Of a stretch of DNA of 50,208 nt, positions 1 through 7,381 are shown piece by piece. The stretch spans positions 631 to 50,838 of the forward strand of contig LM655194.1 in assembly GCA_000824825.2 (NCBI GenBank). The letters are read 5' to 3'. The stretch comes from Mesorhizobium sp. ORS 3324. Lineage in GTDB: Bacteria > Pseudomonadota > Alphaproteobacteria > Rhizobiales > Rhizobiaceae. The position numbers and the translations under genes were made by a program. The notes below the pieces were generated by a model. The model was given only the letters and a program-made list of their open reading frames with translations, did no database searches and was not told the DNA's origin. Positions within the stretch are counted from its first letter, which is position 1. Every line of letters begins with the position of its first letter.

Positions 1-104
1 AGATCGACCCGATGATCACCCATACGCTGACGCTGGACGACATCAACAAGGGCTTCGACCTCATGCATGAGGGCAAGTCGATCCGCAGCGTCGTAATTTA
101 CTGA
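1..104 (+). CDS. S-(hydroxymethyl)glutathione dehydrogenase (class III alcohol dehydrogenase), C-terminal fragment
   Basis: Only the last 33 residues are in the window, reading in frame from base 3 to a TGA at 102-104. The tail [20 protein letters not shown] followed by KSIRSVVIY is the typical end of zinc-dependent class III alcohol dehydrogenases, which oxidise S-(hydroxymethyl)glutathione to S-formylglutathione in formaldehyde detoxification. The next gene encodes a Gfa-type formaldehyde-glutathione condensing enzyme, so the two would catalyse consecutive steps. The 5' part lies outside the window, so catalytic residues cannot be checked. Confidence 0.85.
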   Translation, partial: IDPMITHTLTLDDINKGFDLMHEGKSIRSVVIY

Positions 105-260
105 CAGATCGGATGGTGGATCGCATGCCTTGGAGATGGGTCGTTTACGGTCAACGAGGAGCTTGAGCGAGGTGCATCGTCTGCTGAAGGTGCACTTCAT
201 GGAAAATGAGGTGGTCATCGACACAGGGTCGGCATGACCGAAACACGGGAGGAAGGACGA

Positions 261-830
261 ATGGCGGAAAAACTGCATCCGAAGATCGACAACGGGCTGC
301 CGAAGGAAAGCGCCTCCTTCACCGGCGGCACGCTGGTCTGTCTCTGCACCAGCAATCCGGTCAAGGTGAAGGTCAAGGGCCAGATCGCCCACAACCACGC
401 CTGCGGCTGCACCAAGTGCTGGAAGCCGGAAGGCGCCATCTTCTCGGTCGTGGCGGTTGCCGGCACAGGCGATGTCACCGTGACCGAGAACGGCGACAAG
501 CTCAAGGTTGTGGATCCGTCGGCGCTGATCCAGCGTCATGCCTGCACCGGCTGCGGCGTCCACATGTACGGCCCGGTCGAGCGCGACCATGCCTTCAAGG
601 GCCTGTCCTTCATCCATCCCGAGCGCTTCGAGGAGGACGGCTGGTCGCCGCCGGGCTTTGCCGCCTTCGTGTCGTCGATCATCGAATCCGGCGTCGACCC
701 GAGCCGCATGGACGGCATCCGCGCCCAGCTGAGGTCGATCGGGCTCGAGCCCTATGACTGCCTCAGCCCCGGCCTGATGGACTATATCGCCACCTGGACG
801 GCCAAGAAGTCCGGCGCGCTTCCGGCGTAA
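261..830 (+). CDS. gfa: S-(hydroxymethyl)glutathione synthase (glutathione-dependent formaldehyde-activating enzyme)
   Basis: A 189-residue cytoplasmic zinc enzyme of the Gfa family, which promotes condensation of formaldehyde with glutathione. The zinc ligands are visible as spaced cysteines: CLC near residue 28, CGCTKC near residue 50, and CTGCG near residue 95. The length is normal for Gfa. The ATG at 261 is chosen because a strong GGAGGAAGG ribosome site lies just upstream (248-257); the in-frame ATG at 234 has no such site. It follows the formaldehyde dehydrogenase gene on the same strand, giving a two-step formaldehyde detoxification unit, and is closed by a hairpin at 845-868. Confidence 0.93.
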   Translation: MAEKLHPKIDNGLPKESASFTGGTLVCLCTSNPVKVKVKGQIAHNHACGCTKCWKPEGAIFSVVAVAGTGDVTVTENGDKLKVVDPSALIQRHACTGCGVHMYGPVERDHAFKGLSFIHPERFEEDGWSPPGFAAFVSSIIESGVDPSRMDGIRAQLRSIGLEPYDCLSPGLMDYIATWTAKKSGALPA

Positions 831-844
831 TTCCCGGTCAAACA

Positions 845-868
845 AGGGCTGGTCGGCAGACCAGCCCT
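845..868 (+). terminator. Hairpin terminator after gfa
   Basis: A perfect 10-bp stem (AGGGCTGGTC / GACCAGCCCT) with a GGCA loop starts 14 bases after the gfa stop and is followed by CGTTGT. The U-tract is weak, but the position fits an intrinsic terminator for the formaldehyde genes. Confidence 0.6.
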
Positions 869-888
869 CGTTGTACTCAAAGCGCTCC

Positions 889-1215
889 ATGGATCTTCGC
901 GGCGTCAAGAACTGGAAGCTGAAGCTCCGCTACGGACGAGCGAAAACGCAATTCCGTCACTTCACCATTCTGGCCGACGGCGAAGTGACGGCGCCAAATA
1001 CGGACTTCGAAACTCAACTTGGTCCGGCCTTCTTCGGAATGAGTGTCTGGGCTTCAGATTCCGATCAAGCAATCGACATGACGCGGACAATCGGTAAGCA
1101 CCTAGGTTTCGCCTGTACTGGCAAAGTGTATGTTTATGATACCGAGCCAGCTGAACCACCCGGCGACGAACCGCGCGGCTATAATCTTAAATTCACGCCT
1201 TATGAACGCGATTGA
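889..1215 (+). CDS. Small hypothetical protein
   Basis: A 108-residue soluble protein starting MDLRGVKNWKLKLRYGRAK. I do not recognise a family. The sequence is protein-like (mixed charged and aromatic residues, no low complexity), with an FGMSVWASDSDQAIDM stretch in the middle and a Pro/Glu-rich tail. A TTG at 871 would add six residues but abuts the gfa terminator, so the ATG is preferred, although no clear ribosome site precedes it. Its end overlaps the start of the next gene by 14 bases, suggesting translational coupling. Local base composition (950-1200) is more AT-rich than the flanking genes, which may indicate later acquisition. A chance reading frame cannot be excluded. Confidence 0.5.
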   Translation: MDLRGVKNWKLKLRYGRAKTQFRHFTILADGEVTAPNTDFETQLGPAFFGMSVWASDSDQAIDMTRTIGKHLGFACTGKVYVYDTEPAEPPGDEPRGYNLKFTPYERD

Positions 1216-1702
1216 AGGTCCGGCTCACCAAGAGCGTACTCGCCCGCAAATCTACGTCGATGCCGATGCCTGCCCGGTGAAGGCCGAGGTCGAGAAGGTG
1301 GCGGAGCGCCATGGCGTCGTCGTCACCTATGTCTCCAACGGCGGCTTGCGCCCATCGCGCGATCCGATGATCCGCAACGTCGTGGTCTCCAAGGGCGCGG
1401 ATGCCGCCGACGACTGGATCGTCGACAACGCCAGGGCCAACGACGTCGTGGTGACGGCCGACATTCCGCTCGCCGCGCGCACTGTGGCGCTCGGCGCGCA
1501 TGTGCTGGGACCGACCGGCCGTCCTTTCACGCCCGAGACCATCGGCATGGCTGTGGCGATGCGCGACCTCAAGCAGCATTTGCGCGAGACAGGCGAAAGC
1601 CGCGGCTTCAACGCCGCTTTCACGCCAAAGGACAGGTCGAACTTTCTCGGCGAGCTCGACCGTGTCTTGCGGCGGGCGCTCAAATCCGTCACACCGGGCT
1701 GA
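1202..1702 (+). CDS. YaiI/YqxD family protein (UPF0178)
   Basis: A 166-residue protein of the UPF0178 (YaiI/YqxD) family, related to NYN/PIN-like nuclease folds, with no firmly established function. Family motifs are visible: YVDADACPVK near the N-terminus, SNGG about 30 residues later, DDWIV with a conserved acidic pair, and VVTADIPLA in the centre. The ATG at 1202 overlaps the end of the upstream small gene. An in-frame ATG at 1130 would add 24 residues with no family similarity. Length is usual for the family. Confidence 0.88.
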   Translation: MNAIEGPAHQERTRPQIYVDADACPVKAEVEKVAERHGVVVTYVSNGGLRPSRDPMIRNVVVSKGADAADDWIVDNARANDVVVTADIPLAARTVALGAHVLGPTGRPFTPETIGMAVAMRDLKQHLRETGESRGFNAAFTPKDRSNFLGELDRVLRRALKSVTPG

Positions 1703-1730
1703 TCCGAACGCCTTTTCGGAGGGCCGGGCC

Positions 1731-2405
1731 ATGGGCGACGACACATCCGCCAACACGCCGATGCATCGGCACATGCAGTTCGTGTTATCCGCAGCCCTCG
1801 GCATCGTCGCGCTGCTGCTTGCGCTCCTGCTGCGGGTGCCTCTCGCCTATTCGATCGGCGCCAACGCCTTCTTTGCCGCCTATGTCGTTCTGGCCCTGCG
1901 ACTGATGCCGAATCTCACCGGCCGCTATCTCAGCAGGAACGCGCGGTCGGCCGACCTGCCGTTGCGAATGATCTTTGCAGTCACGCTCTTCGTCGTCGGC
2001 GTTGCCATCGGCTCGCTATTTCAGATCATCAATCAGAAGGGCGCGCATCCGATAGCCATCATCTTTGCAATGCTGTCGATTCCGCTCGGCTGGTTCACCA
2101 TTCACGCCATGGCTTCGCTGCACTATGCCCATGTCTATTGGATGGATGGCGACGAGGTAGACGCCACTACCAGGAAGAAAATGCCTGTCGGCGGCCTCGA
2201 GTTTCCCGGCGGGAAACGGCCGGAAGGCTGGGACTTCCTCTATTTTTCCACCGTCATCGGCATGACCGCGCAAACCGCCGATACCGGCATTACCACGACA
2301 CGTATGCGCCGCGTCGTGCTTCTCCATTCAATCTTTTCGTTCTTTTTCAACACCGTGATCCTCGCGGCCGCGGTCAACCTCGCTGTCAGTCTCGGTGGTC
2401 CGTAA
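1731..2405 (+). CDS. DUF1345 family integral membrane protein
   Basis: A 224-residue inner-membrane protein with about five hydrophobic segments (roughly residues 15-35, 40-58, 76-98, 105-127 and 193-217). The charged central loop with LHYAHVYW and GGLEFPGG and the later FLYFSTVIGMTAQTADTGI segment match the DUF1345 family. The function is unknown; motifs resemble ion-channel or transporter pore regions but nothing specific can be claimed. The start ATG at 1731 has a GGAGGG-like site at 1718-1723. It lies 28 bases after the YaiI-like gene and is probably co-transcribed. Confidence 0.85.
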   Translation: MGDDTSANTPMHRHMQFVLSAALGIVALLLALLLRVPLAYSIGANAFFAAYVVLALRLMPNLTGRYLSRNARSADLPLRMIFAVTLFVVGVAIGSLFQIINQKGAHPIAIIFAMLSIPLGWFTIHAMASLHYAHVYWMDGDEVDATTRKKMPVGGLEFPGGKRPEGWDFLYFSTVIGMTAQTADTGITTTRMRRVVLLHSIFSFFFNTVILAAAVNLAVSLGGP

Positions 2406-2502
2406 TAAATCCGTGATCGCATGAAACATTGCCTTGTGCTGCTACGTATTGGGGGAAAGACCTGAAGAGGCCGCATCGGATGATGCGGCTGGAGGACGAA
2501 AA

Positions 2503-3369
2503 ATGGACTCTGCCGGAACGAGCCAACCAGCCGCCGAGGCGGACGCGAAGGACACGACCCTCATCTACCGGCAGTCGCGCTGGACGCGGCTGACCCACTG
2601 GCTGTGGGCCATCTCGCTGTTCTTCATGCTGCTTTCGGGCCTGCAGATCTTCAACGCGCGTCCGCAGCTCTATATCGGCAAGCAGTCCGGCTTCGAGTTC
2701 AACAACACGATCCTCCAGATCGGCGCGCAGGACACCGACAACGGACCGCGCGGCTACACCGAGATCTTCGGCCACCGCTTCGACACCACCGGCGTGCTCG
2801 GCTGGTCGGGGCCTCCAGGCCAGGAGACGCCGCGCGCCTTCCCGGCCTGGGCGACGATCCCGTCCTATTACGACCTCGGCACCGCTCGCGTCGTGCATTT
2901 CTTCTTCGCCTGGGTGCTTTCCGCCACCTTGCTCGTCTGGCTGGTCGCGGGCTTGATCAACGGCCATATCCGCCGCGACCTCGCGCCGCGCCTCAGTGAC
3001 TTGCGCAAGCTGCCGCGCGACATCGTCGACCATGCGAAGCTGAAGTTCCACCACACGCGTGACTACAACACGCTGCAGAAGATGGCCTATGGCGGTGTGC
3101 TGTTCGTGCTGCTGCCGCTGATGATCGTCACCGGGCTTGCCATGTCGCCGAGCATGGATTCGGTGCTGCCCTGGCTCAACGAAGTTCTGGGCGGCAGGCA
3201 GACGGCGCGCACCATCCATTTCACCGTCATGGTGCTGCTCGTCCTCTTCTTCATCATCCACATCCTGATGATCCTCGCAGCCGGCCCGATCAACGAGCTG
3301 CGCTCGATCATCACGGGCTGGTACCGCACCGATCCGCCCGCTAACGAGCCAACCGAGAGGAGCGCCTGA
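2503..3369 (+). CDS. Cytochrome b561/b6-type membrane subunit of an oxidoreductase
   Basis: A 288-residue four-helix membrane protein. Helix 1 contains RLTHWLWAISLFF and helix 4 contains TIHFTVMVLL and FIIHILMI. These histidines are the expected ligands for two b-type haems, as in formate dehydrogenase gamma and cytochrome b561 families. A long periplasmic-type loop separates helices 1 and 2. The start at ATG 2503 follows a GGAGG site (2491-2495). The stop is one base before the next start, which encodes a Tat-exported molybdopterin protein, so the pair probably forms a membrane-anchored oxidoreductase that exchanges electrons with the quinone pool. The substrate is unknown. Confidence 0.88.
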   Translation: MDSAGTSQPAAEADAKDTTLIYRQSRWTRLTHWLWAISLFFMLLSGLQIFNARPQLYIGKQSGFEFNNTILQIGAQDTDNGPRGYTEIFGHRFDTTGVLGWSGPPGQETPRAFPAWATIPSYYDLGTARVVHFFFAWVLSATLLVWLVAGLINGHIRRDLAPRLSDLRKLPRDIVDHAKLKFHHTRDYNTLQKMAYGGVLFVLLPLMIVTGLAMSPSMDSVLPWLNEVLGGRQTARTIHFTVMVLLVLFFIIHILMILAAGPINELRSIITGWYRTDPPANEPTERSA

Positions 3370-3370
3370 C

Positions 3371-4162
3371 ATGGCAAAATTCCAGATCAGTCGCCGAAGA
3401 TTCCTCACCTCCGCCAGCCTGGGCCTGTCCGGCATCATGCTGTCGGGCTGCGATGCCTTCGACAGCGGTCTGGGCGTCGGCAGCGGGCTGCGAAGCTTCC
3501 TTGAGAACGCCAATGGCCTGACCTGGCGCGCGCAGCGTCTGCTCGCCGGCCGGGACGCGCTGGCGCCGGAATTCACTGAGGCCGACATCCGCCAGGCGCA
3601 GCGGCCGAACGGTGTGACGGCGCCCGACGACGACACCTACAAGGGTCTCCTCGCCAACAATTTCGCCGACTGGCGCCTCGAGGTCGCTGGCCTTGTCGAG
3701 AAGCCGCTGTCGCTCACCCGCGAGCAGCTCCAGAACATGCCGAGCCGAACCCAGATCACGCGCCACGACTGCGTCGAAGGCTGGAGCACCATCGCCAAAT
3801 GGACCGGCACGCCGCTGTCGCTGGTGCTCGACCAAGCGGTGGTGAAGCCTCAGGCGCGCTACGTCATGTTCCATTGCCTCGACACGATCGAGCAGAGCCT
3901 GTCGGGCGATATCAAATATTACGGCTCCATCGATCTGATCGATGCCCGCCATCCGCAGACCATCCTGGCCTACGGCCTCAACGGCAAGCCGCTGCCGGTC
4001 GAGAACGGCGCGCCGCTGCGCGTCAGGGTCGAGCGCCAGCTCGGCTACAAGATGCCGAAATACATCCACAAGATCGAGCTGGTCGACAGCTTCGCCAATG
4101 TCGGCGGCGGCCGCGGCGGCTATTGGGAGGACAATGGCTACGACTGGTACGGCGGTATTTGA
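3371..4162 (+). CDS. Molybdopterin-dependent oxidoreductase, sulfite oxidase fold, Tat-exported
   Basis: A 263-residue protein beginning MAKFQISRRRFLTSASLG, a twin-arginine signal, followed by LSGC (Cys27), which could also serve as a lipobox. The mature part has the sulfite oxidase/MsrP-type molybdopterin domain. TRHDCVEGWS holds the probable Mo-ligating cysteine (Cys134), and YGLNGKPLPVENGAPLR plus LGYKMPKYIHKIEL are conserved cofactor-binding segments. It starts two bases after the cytochrome b gene and has a GAGGAG site at 3356-3361. The pair resembles MsrPQ in architecture, but the cytochrome is not MsrQ-like, so methionine sulfoxide reduction should not be assumed. Confidence 0.88.
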   Translation: MAKFQISRRRFLTSASLGLSGIMLSGCDAFDSGLGVGSGLRSFLENANGLTWRAQRLLAGRDALAPEFTEADIRQAQRPNGVTAPDDDTYKGLLANNFADWRLEVAGLVEKPLSLTREQLQNMPSRTQITRHDCVEGWSTIAKWTGTPLSLVLDQAVVKPQARYVMFHCLDTIEQSLSGDIKYYGSIDLIDARHPQTILAYGLNGKPLPVENGAPLRVRVERQLGYKMPKYIHKIELVDSFANVGGGRGGYWEDNGYDWYGGI

Positions 4163-4461
4163 TGCCCCTCGCCTGCAGGCCGAGCACGATCTTGCGCAGC
4201 CGAGCTCGACGCCATCGAGGAGCGTCTCAACGGTGACAGCCGGCGTCTGACGGGCCGCGATGACGACCGGAGCCTCGGTCTTTGCACTGCGGGACGAAAC
4301 CGGTAGCGCGATCGGCATCGCCGCCGACTTTCCTGGGCGGGGATCGCCGAGTCAGGCGCCGGATCGAAGCGGCTGGCTTTCAGCGTGTTGCGGAATTCGC
4401 CGGATGGCCCGAAGGCCACTCGAACATCATTCTCTGCAAGGAAATCGCTGAGAACGGCTAA
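4161..4461 (+). pseudogene. Frameshifted remnant of an unidentified gene
   Basis: No intact gene fills this 300-base stretch, but protein-like segments run through it on the plus strand in changing frames: RLQAEHDLAQ (about 4173-4198), AELDAIEERLNGDSRRLTG (4199-4255), SVFALRDETGSAIGIAADF (from about 4275, reminiscent of a PAS-domain strand), then FQRVAEFAGWPEGHSNIILC and KEIAENG to a TAA at 4459-4461. Codon use in the last segment looks genuine. At least two frameshifts would be needed to join them. I cannot name the family. The terminal stop overlaps the stop of the convergent gene. Confidence 0.4.
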
Positions 4462-5462
4462 GCCACGTTGTCGAGCAGCAGTTTCAGCGCCGGATGGATT
4501 TCCGGCGAGGCATGCTTGATCAGCGTCAGCAGCGCGCGCTCGTTGTCGCGCAGCGGACGCCGGCCGTCGCCGACGTGCTCGGCCAGCCACCTGGCCTCGC
4601 CGGCGTCGATCGTTTCGGCACGGCGGGCGAGCGCCTCGGCCGCCCGGTTCTTGGCTTCCCACTCGGCTTCGATGCCGCCGGGCGACTGGTAGGCTCCCAG
4701 GATTCCGGCAAGTCCACCCGACACCATGCGGCTGAAGAAGCCGCCAATCTCCGGCTCGGCATGTTCCAGGAAAGTTTCGTGGCGCAGCGCCGCCTCGCGC
4801 GTCGGCGGCTCGTAGCCGGCCGAGCACATGACGTAATTGGCGATCGCCTTGACGAAGAGGTCGTTCCAGGACGGATCGTTGCTGGCGGCCGCGGTCCGGT
4901 CGTTGATCCTGAACAGGACCTCGGCTTCGGCCTTGGTGATGGCGATGTTGCCGTCGCCGCCATAGGCGTAAAGGATGCGGCGCAGGAGCTCGACCTCGGC
5001 CTTGGCGATCAGCCCCGGCACGAGGCTGCCGCCGAGCATCAGCGGACCCTTGCCGTCGATCACCGCGTCGGCGACCTGCTCCAGCGCGTAGGCCGACAAT
5101 TGGGCGGGCGACGACTTCGCCTCCTCCAGCACATGCACCAGAAGCTCGAGCTCGGTGCGGCTGTCGACCATGCCGTCGCGCGAGATGATGCGGACCAGCC
5201 AGGCGGCGTTCTCTTCGGAGATATAGCCTTCCGGCTTTTCCTGACGGACGATGTAGTGGGTCACCGCCTCGACGAAGAACGGCGCCCATTCAGCGCACTT
5301 GTCGCGCGCCGTCTGGTCGAGCGCGAACAGCGCCTCGGCCTCGCCGCGGCTCACCACGCCGTCGGCGAACACTTCGCGCCGCAGCATCGTCACGTCCTCG
5401 GCCGTGATCTTGTTCTTTGAGGTCAGCTCCGCCACCGCAGCGCTCATGATCAATTCGCCCAT
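4458..5462 (-). CDS. Conserved protein of unknown function with two tandem copies of a DG-x-EAE-type repeat unit
   Basis: A 334-residue soluble, mostly helical protein. Two units of about 150 residues align. The first has LRREVFADGVVSRGEAEALF, then W..FFVEAVTHYIV, then AAWLVRIISRDGMVDSRTE. The second has LLRRILYAYGGDGNIAITKA EAEVLF, then W..LFVKAIANYVM, then ARWLAEHVGDG.RPLRDNER. The DG followed by a helix start recalls EF-hand or TerB-like folds, but this is a resemblance only. There is no signal peptide. ATG 5462 is chosen because AAGGGA lies just upstream; alternatives are 5513 and 5447. It diverges from the glycine riboswitch operon. Confidence 0.7.
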   Translation of the reverse strand: MGELIMSAAVAELTSKNKITAEDVTMLRREVFADGVVSRGEAEALFALDQTARDKCAEWAPFFVEAVTHYIVRQEKPEGYISEENAAWLVRIISRDGMVDSRTELELLVHVLEEAKSSPAQLSAYALEQVADAVIDGKGPLMLGGSLVPGLIAKAEVELLRRILYAYGGDGNIAITKAEAEVLFRINDRTAAASNDPSWNDLFVKAIANYVMCSAGYEPPTREAALRHETFLEHAEPEIGGFFSRMVSGGLAGILGAYQSPGGIEAEWEAKNRAAEALARRAETIDAGEARWLAEHVGDGRRPLRDNERALLTLIKHASPEIHPALKLLLDNVA

Positions 5463-5606
5463 TGCCGTCCCTTGCCCGTCGCCTGTTGCCGGCGAACCTA
5501 TGCATTGTTCCACCGAGCTTTATCAGCATTGTCTTGAGAAACCGGCAAACAGCGTGGTTAGCAAAGACCTGTAAGCAAGATGTCGCTGGGAGGTGACAAG
5601 GTGTCG

Positions 5607-5652
5607 CCGACGGGCTATGGATGGCGCGTCGGGGACTCAGGTGACTGAGTCC
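5607..5652 (+). other. Two adjoining hairpins just upstream of the glycine riboswitch
   Basis: CCGACG (5607-5612) pairs with CGTCGG (5627-5632). With no spacer, GGACTCAG (5633-5640) pairs with CTGAGTCC (5645-5652) around a GTGA loop, a GNRA tetraloop in RNA. They could stack coaxially in the gcvT leader or be DNA operators in the divergent promoter region. Which of these applies depends on the unmapped transcription start. Confidence 0.5.
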
Positions 5653-5654
5653 TA

Positions 5655-5845
5655 CCTGTTTGCGGGAGAGAACAGCGCGAGCTGTCGCCGAAGGGGAAAT
5701 CGCCCGAAATCTCTCAGGCAAAAGAACCGTGGACGGGAAAGACAACTCTGGAAAGTCGGGATTCGTCCCGCGCCGAAGGTGTAAGCGCTGCCGACAGAGT
5801 TCCGGGGCGCAAGTCTCTCAGGCTTCAGACAGAGGGGCACGGACT
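5655..5845 (+). promoter_or_regulatory. Tandem glycine riboswitch upstream of gcvTHP
   Basis: Two consecutive glycine aptamers. Aptamer 1 (about 5655-5740) has GCGGGAGAGAAC, GTCGCCGAAGGGG and CTCTCAGGCAAAAG. Aptamer 2 (about 5741-5845) has ACTCTGG, GCGCCGAAGGTGTAA and TCTCTCAGGCTTCAGACAG. These are the conserved cores of the bacterial gcv-type RNA, in the usual location before gcvT. Such riboswitches normally turn on glycine cleavage genes when glycine is abundant. No U-run terminator lies between aptamer 2 and the gcvT start, so control is probably at translation. Confidence 0.95.
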
Positions 5846-5874
5846 GGGCCGCCAATGGCGGTCGATTGCGTGCG

Positions 5875-5888
5875 ACTCTGGAGAAGAC
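5875..5888 (+). promoter_or_regulatory. gcvT ribosome-binding region repeating the 5' strand of riboswitch helix P1
   Basis: GGAGAAG (5880-5886) is the Shine-Dalgarno sequence for the ATG at 5889. The bases ACTCTGGA at 5875-5882 exactly repeat 5745-5752, whose CTCTG forms P1 of aptamer 2 with CAGAG (5830-5834). CAGAG could therefore pair either within the aptamer or with the ribosome site. The competition itself is inferred from sequence. Confidence 0.55.
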
Positions 5889-6989
5889 ATGACGGGCGAA
5901 GCCACCAAACACTTACCCCTCGAGGATTTGCATAGCGCCGCAAGCGCGCGCTTTGGCGCGTTCGCCGGCTGGTCGATGCCGCTGACCTATCCGGCGGGCG
6001 TGATGAAGGAGCACCTCCACACGCGCGAGCATGCCGGCCTGTTCGACATCTCGCATATGAAGCTGTTCGAGGTCGGCGGCCCGGGCGCCGCCGACCTTCT
6101 CGACCGCGCCTGCCCGATCGAGGCCGGCGCGCTGGAAATCTCGCAATCCAAATACACCTTCTTCCTCAGTGAGGCGGCCGGCATCATCGACGACCTGATC
6201 GTCACCCGCCTCGGCGACAATCGCTTCATGGTGGTCGCCAATGCCGGCAACGCGGTGGAGGACGAAAAGCACCTGCGCGCGCTGGCCGCGGATTTCGACG
6301 CCAAGGTCGATCCGCTCGACCGCGTCTTCCTGGCGATCCAGGGTCCGGACGCATGGGCGGCGCTCTCGCGCGCCGGCATCGAGACCGGCTCGCTGCTGTT
6401 CATGCATGGCGTCGAGCCCCGGCCAAACTGGTTCATGAGCCGCTCCGGTTACACCGGCGAGGACGGTTTCGAGATCGGACTGCCGGAAGCGGATGCCCGC
6501 GATCTTGTCGCCAAGCTGCTGCAGGACGAACGCGTGCAGTGGATCGGGCTTGCCGCCCGCGACAGCTTGCGGCTCGAAGCCGGGCTTTGCCTGCATGGCC
6601 AGGACCTCACCCCGGAGATCGATCCGGCAAGCGCAGGCTTGATGTGGGCCGTCCCCAAGGAGGTCCGTGCCTCCGGCGGCTTCATCGGCGCCGACGCGCT
6701 GCGCTCGATTCTTGAGCGCGGGCCGTCGCAGAAGCGCGTTGGCCTGAAGCCGGACGGCCGTCAGCCGGTGCGCGCCGGTGCCGCACTTTTCGACGCCGAC
6801 GGCAATCCGGCCGGCCACGTCACCTCGGGCGGCTTCGGCCCCTCGACGGGCCACCCGGTCGCCATGGGCTACGTCAACACCGCGCTGGCCAAACGCGGCA
6901 CCAGACTCTTCGCCGACGTCCGCGGGACGAAAATCCCGATCGACATCGTTTCGCTGCCCTTCACGCCACATCGCTACCGCAAAGGATGA
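5889..6989 (+). CDS. gcvT: Aminomethyltransferase, glycine cleavage system T protein
   Basis: A 366-residue cytoplasmic protein that transfers the aminomethyl carbon from the lipoyl arm of GcvH to tetrahydrofolate, releasing ammonia. Family landmarks are [19 protein letters not shown] near residue 25, [13 protein letters not shown] near residue 50, [15 protein letters not shown] near residue 190 and [20 protein letters not shown] near residue 220. Length is normal. ATG 5889 follows GGAGAAG. It is first in the gcvT-gcvH-gcvP operon, whose leader is a tandem glycine riboswitch, so induction by glycine is expected. Confidence 0.97.
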   Translation: MTGEATKHLPLEDLHSAASARFGAFAGWSMPLTYPAGVMKEHLHTREHAGLFDISHMKLFEVGGPGAADLLDRACPIEAGALEISQSKYTFFLSEAAGIIDDLIVTRLGDNRFMVVANAGNAVEDEKHLRALAADFDAKVDPLDRVFLAIQGPDAWAALSRAGIETGSLLFMHGVEPRPNWFMSRSGYTGEDGFEIGLPEADARDLVAKLLQDERVQWIGLAARDSLRLEAGLCLHGQDLTPEIDPASAGLMWAVPKEVRASGGFIGADALRSILERGPSQKRVGLKPDGRQPVRAGAALFDADGNPAGHVTSGGFGPSTGHPVAMGYVNTALAKRGTRLFADVRGTKIPIDIVSLPFTPHRYRKG

Positions 6990-6996
6990 TTTCCCG

Positions 6997-7365
6997 ATGG
7001 CAAATACCTATTTCACTGAAGACCATGAATGGCTGCGCGTCGAAGGCGGCGTCGCCACCGTTGGCATCACCGATTACGCGCAGGAGCAGCTCGGCGATCT
7101 CGTCTTCGTCGAGTTGCCGGAAATCGGCCGCAAGCTCGCCAAGGGCGACACTGCCGTGGTCGTGGAATCCGTCAAGGCGGCGTCGGACGTCTACGCGCCG
7201 GTCGACGGCGAGATCATCGAAGCCAACACCGCGCTCTCGTCCGACCCTTCGCTGGTCAATTCGGCGGCGACCGGCGACGGATGGCTCTGGAAGATGAAGC
7301 TTTCCAACGACAGCCAGCTCGCCAGCCTCATGGATGAGGCGGCCTACAAAGCCCATATCGGCTGA
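6997..7365 (+). CDS. gcvH: Glycine cleavage system H protein (lipoyl carrier)
   Basis: A 122-residue shuttle protein that carries the aminomethyl intermediate between GcvP and GcvT on a lipoyl group. The attachment lysine is Lys60 in [20 protein letters not shown], the expected context. The N-terminal [20 protein letters not shown] is characteristic. Length is typical. The ATG at 6997 lies seven bases after the gcvT stop, consistent with co-transcription. Lipoylation enzymes are not encoded in this window. Confidence 0.97.
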   Translation: MANTYFTEDHEWLRVEGGVATVGITDYAQEQLGDLVFVELPEIGRKLAKGDTAVVVESVKAASDVYAPVDGEIIEANTALSSDPSLVNSAATGDGWLWKMKLSNDSQLASLMDEAAYKAHIG

Positions 7366-7381
7366 TGCCAGGACCAGGAAA

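Noticed and set aside
2503..4162. MsrPQ methionine sulfoxide repair pair
   Set aside because: The membrane partner is a cytochrome b561/formate dehydrogenase gamma type protein with two pairs of haem-ligand helices and a long loop, not an MsrQ-type ferric reductase-like protein.
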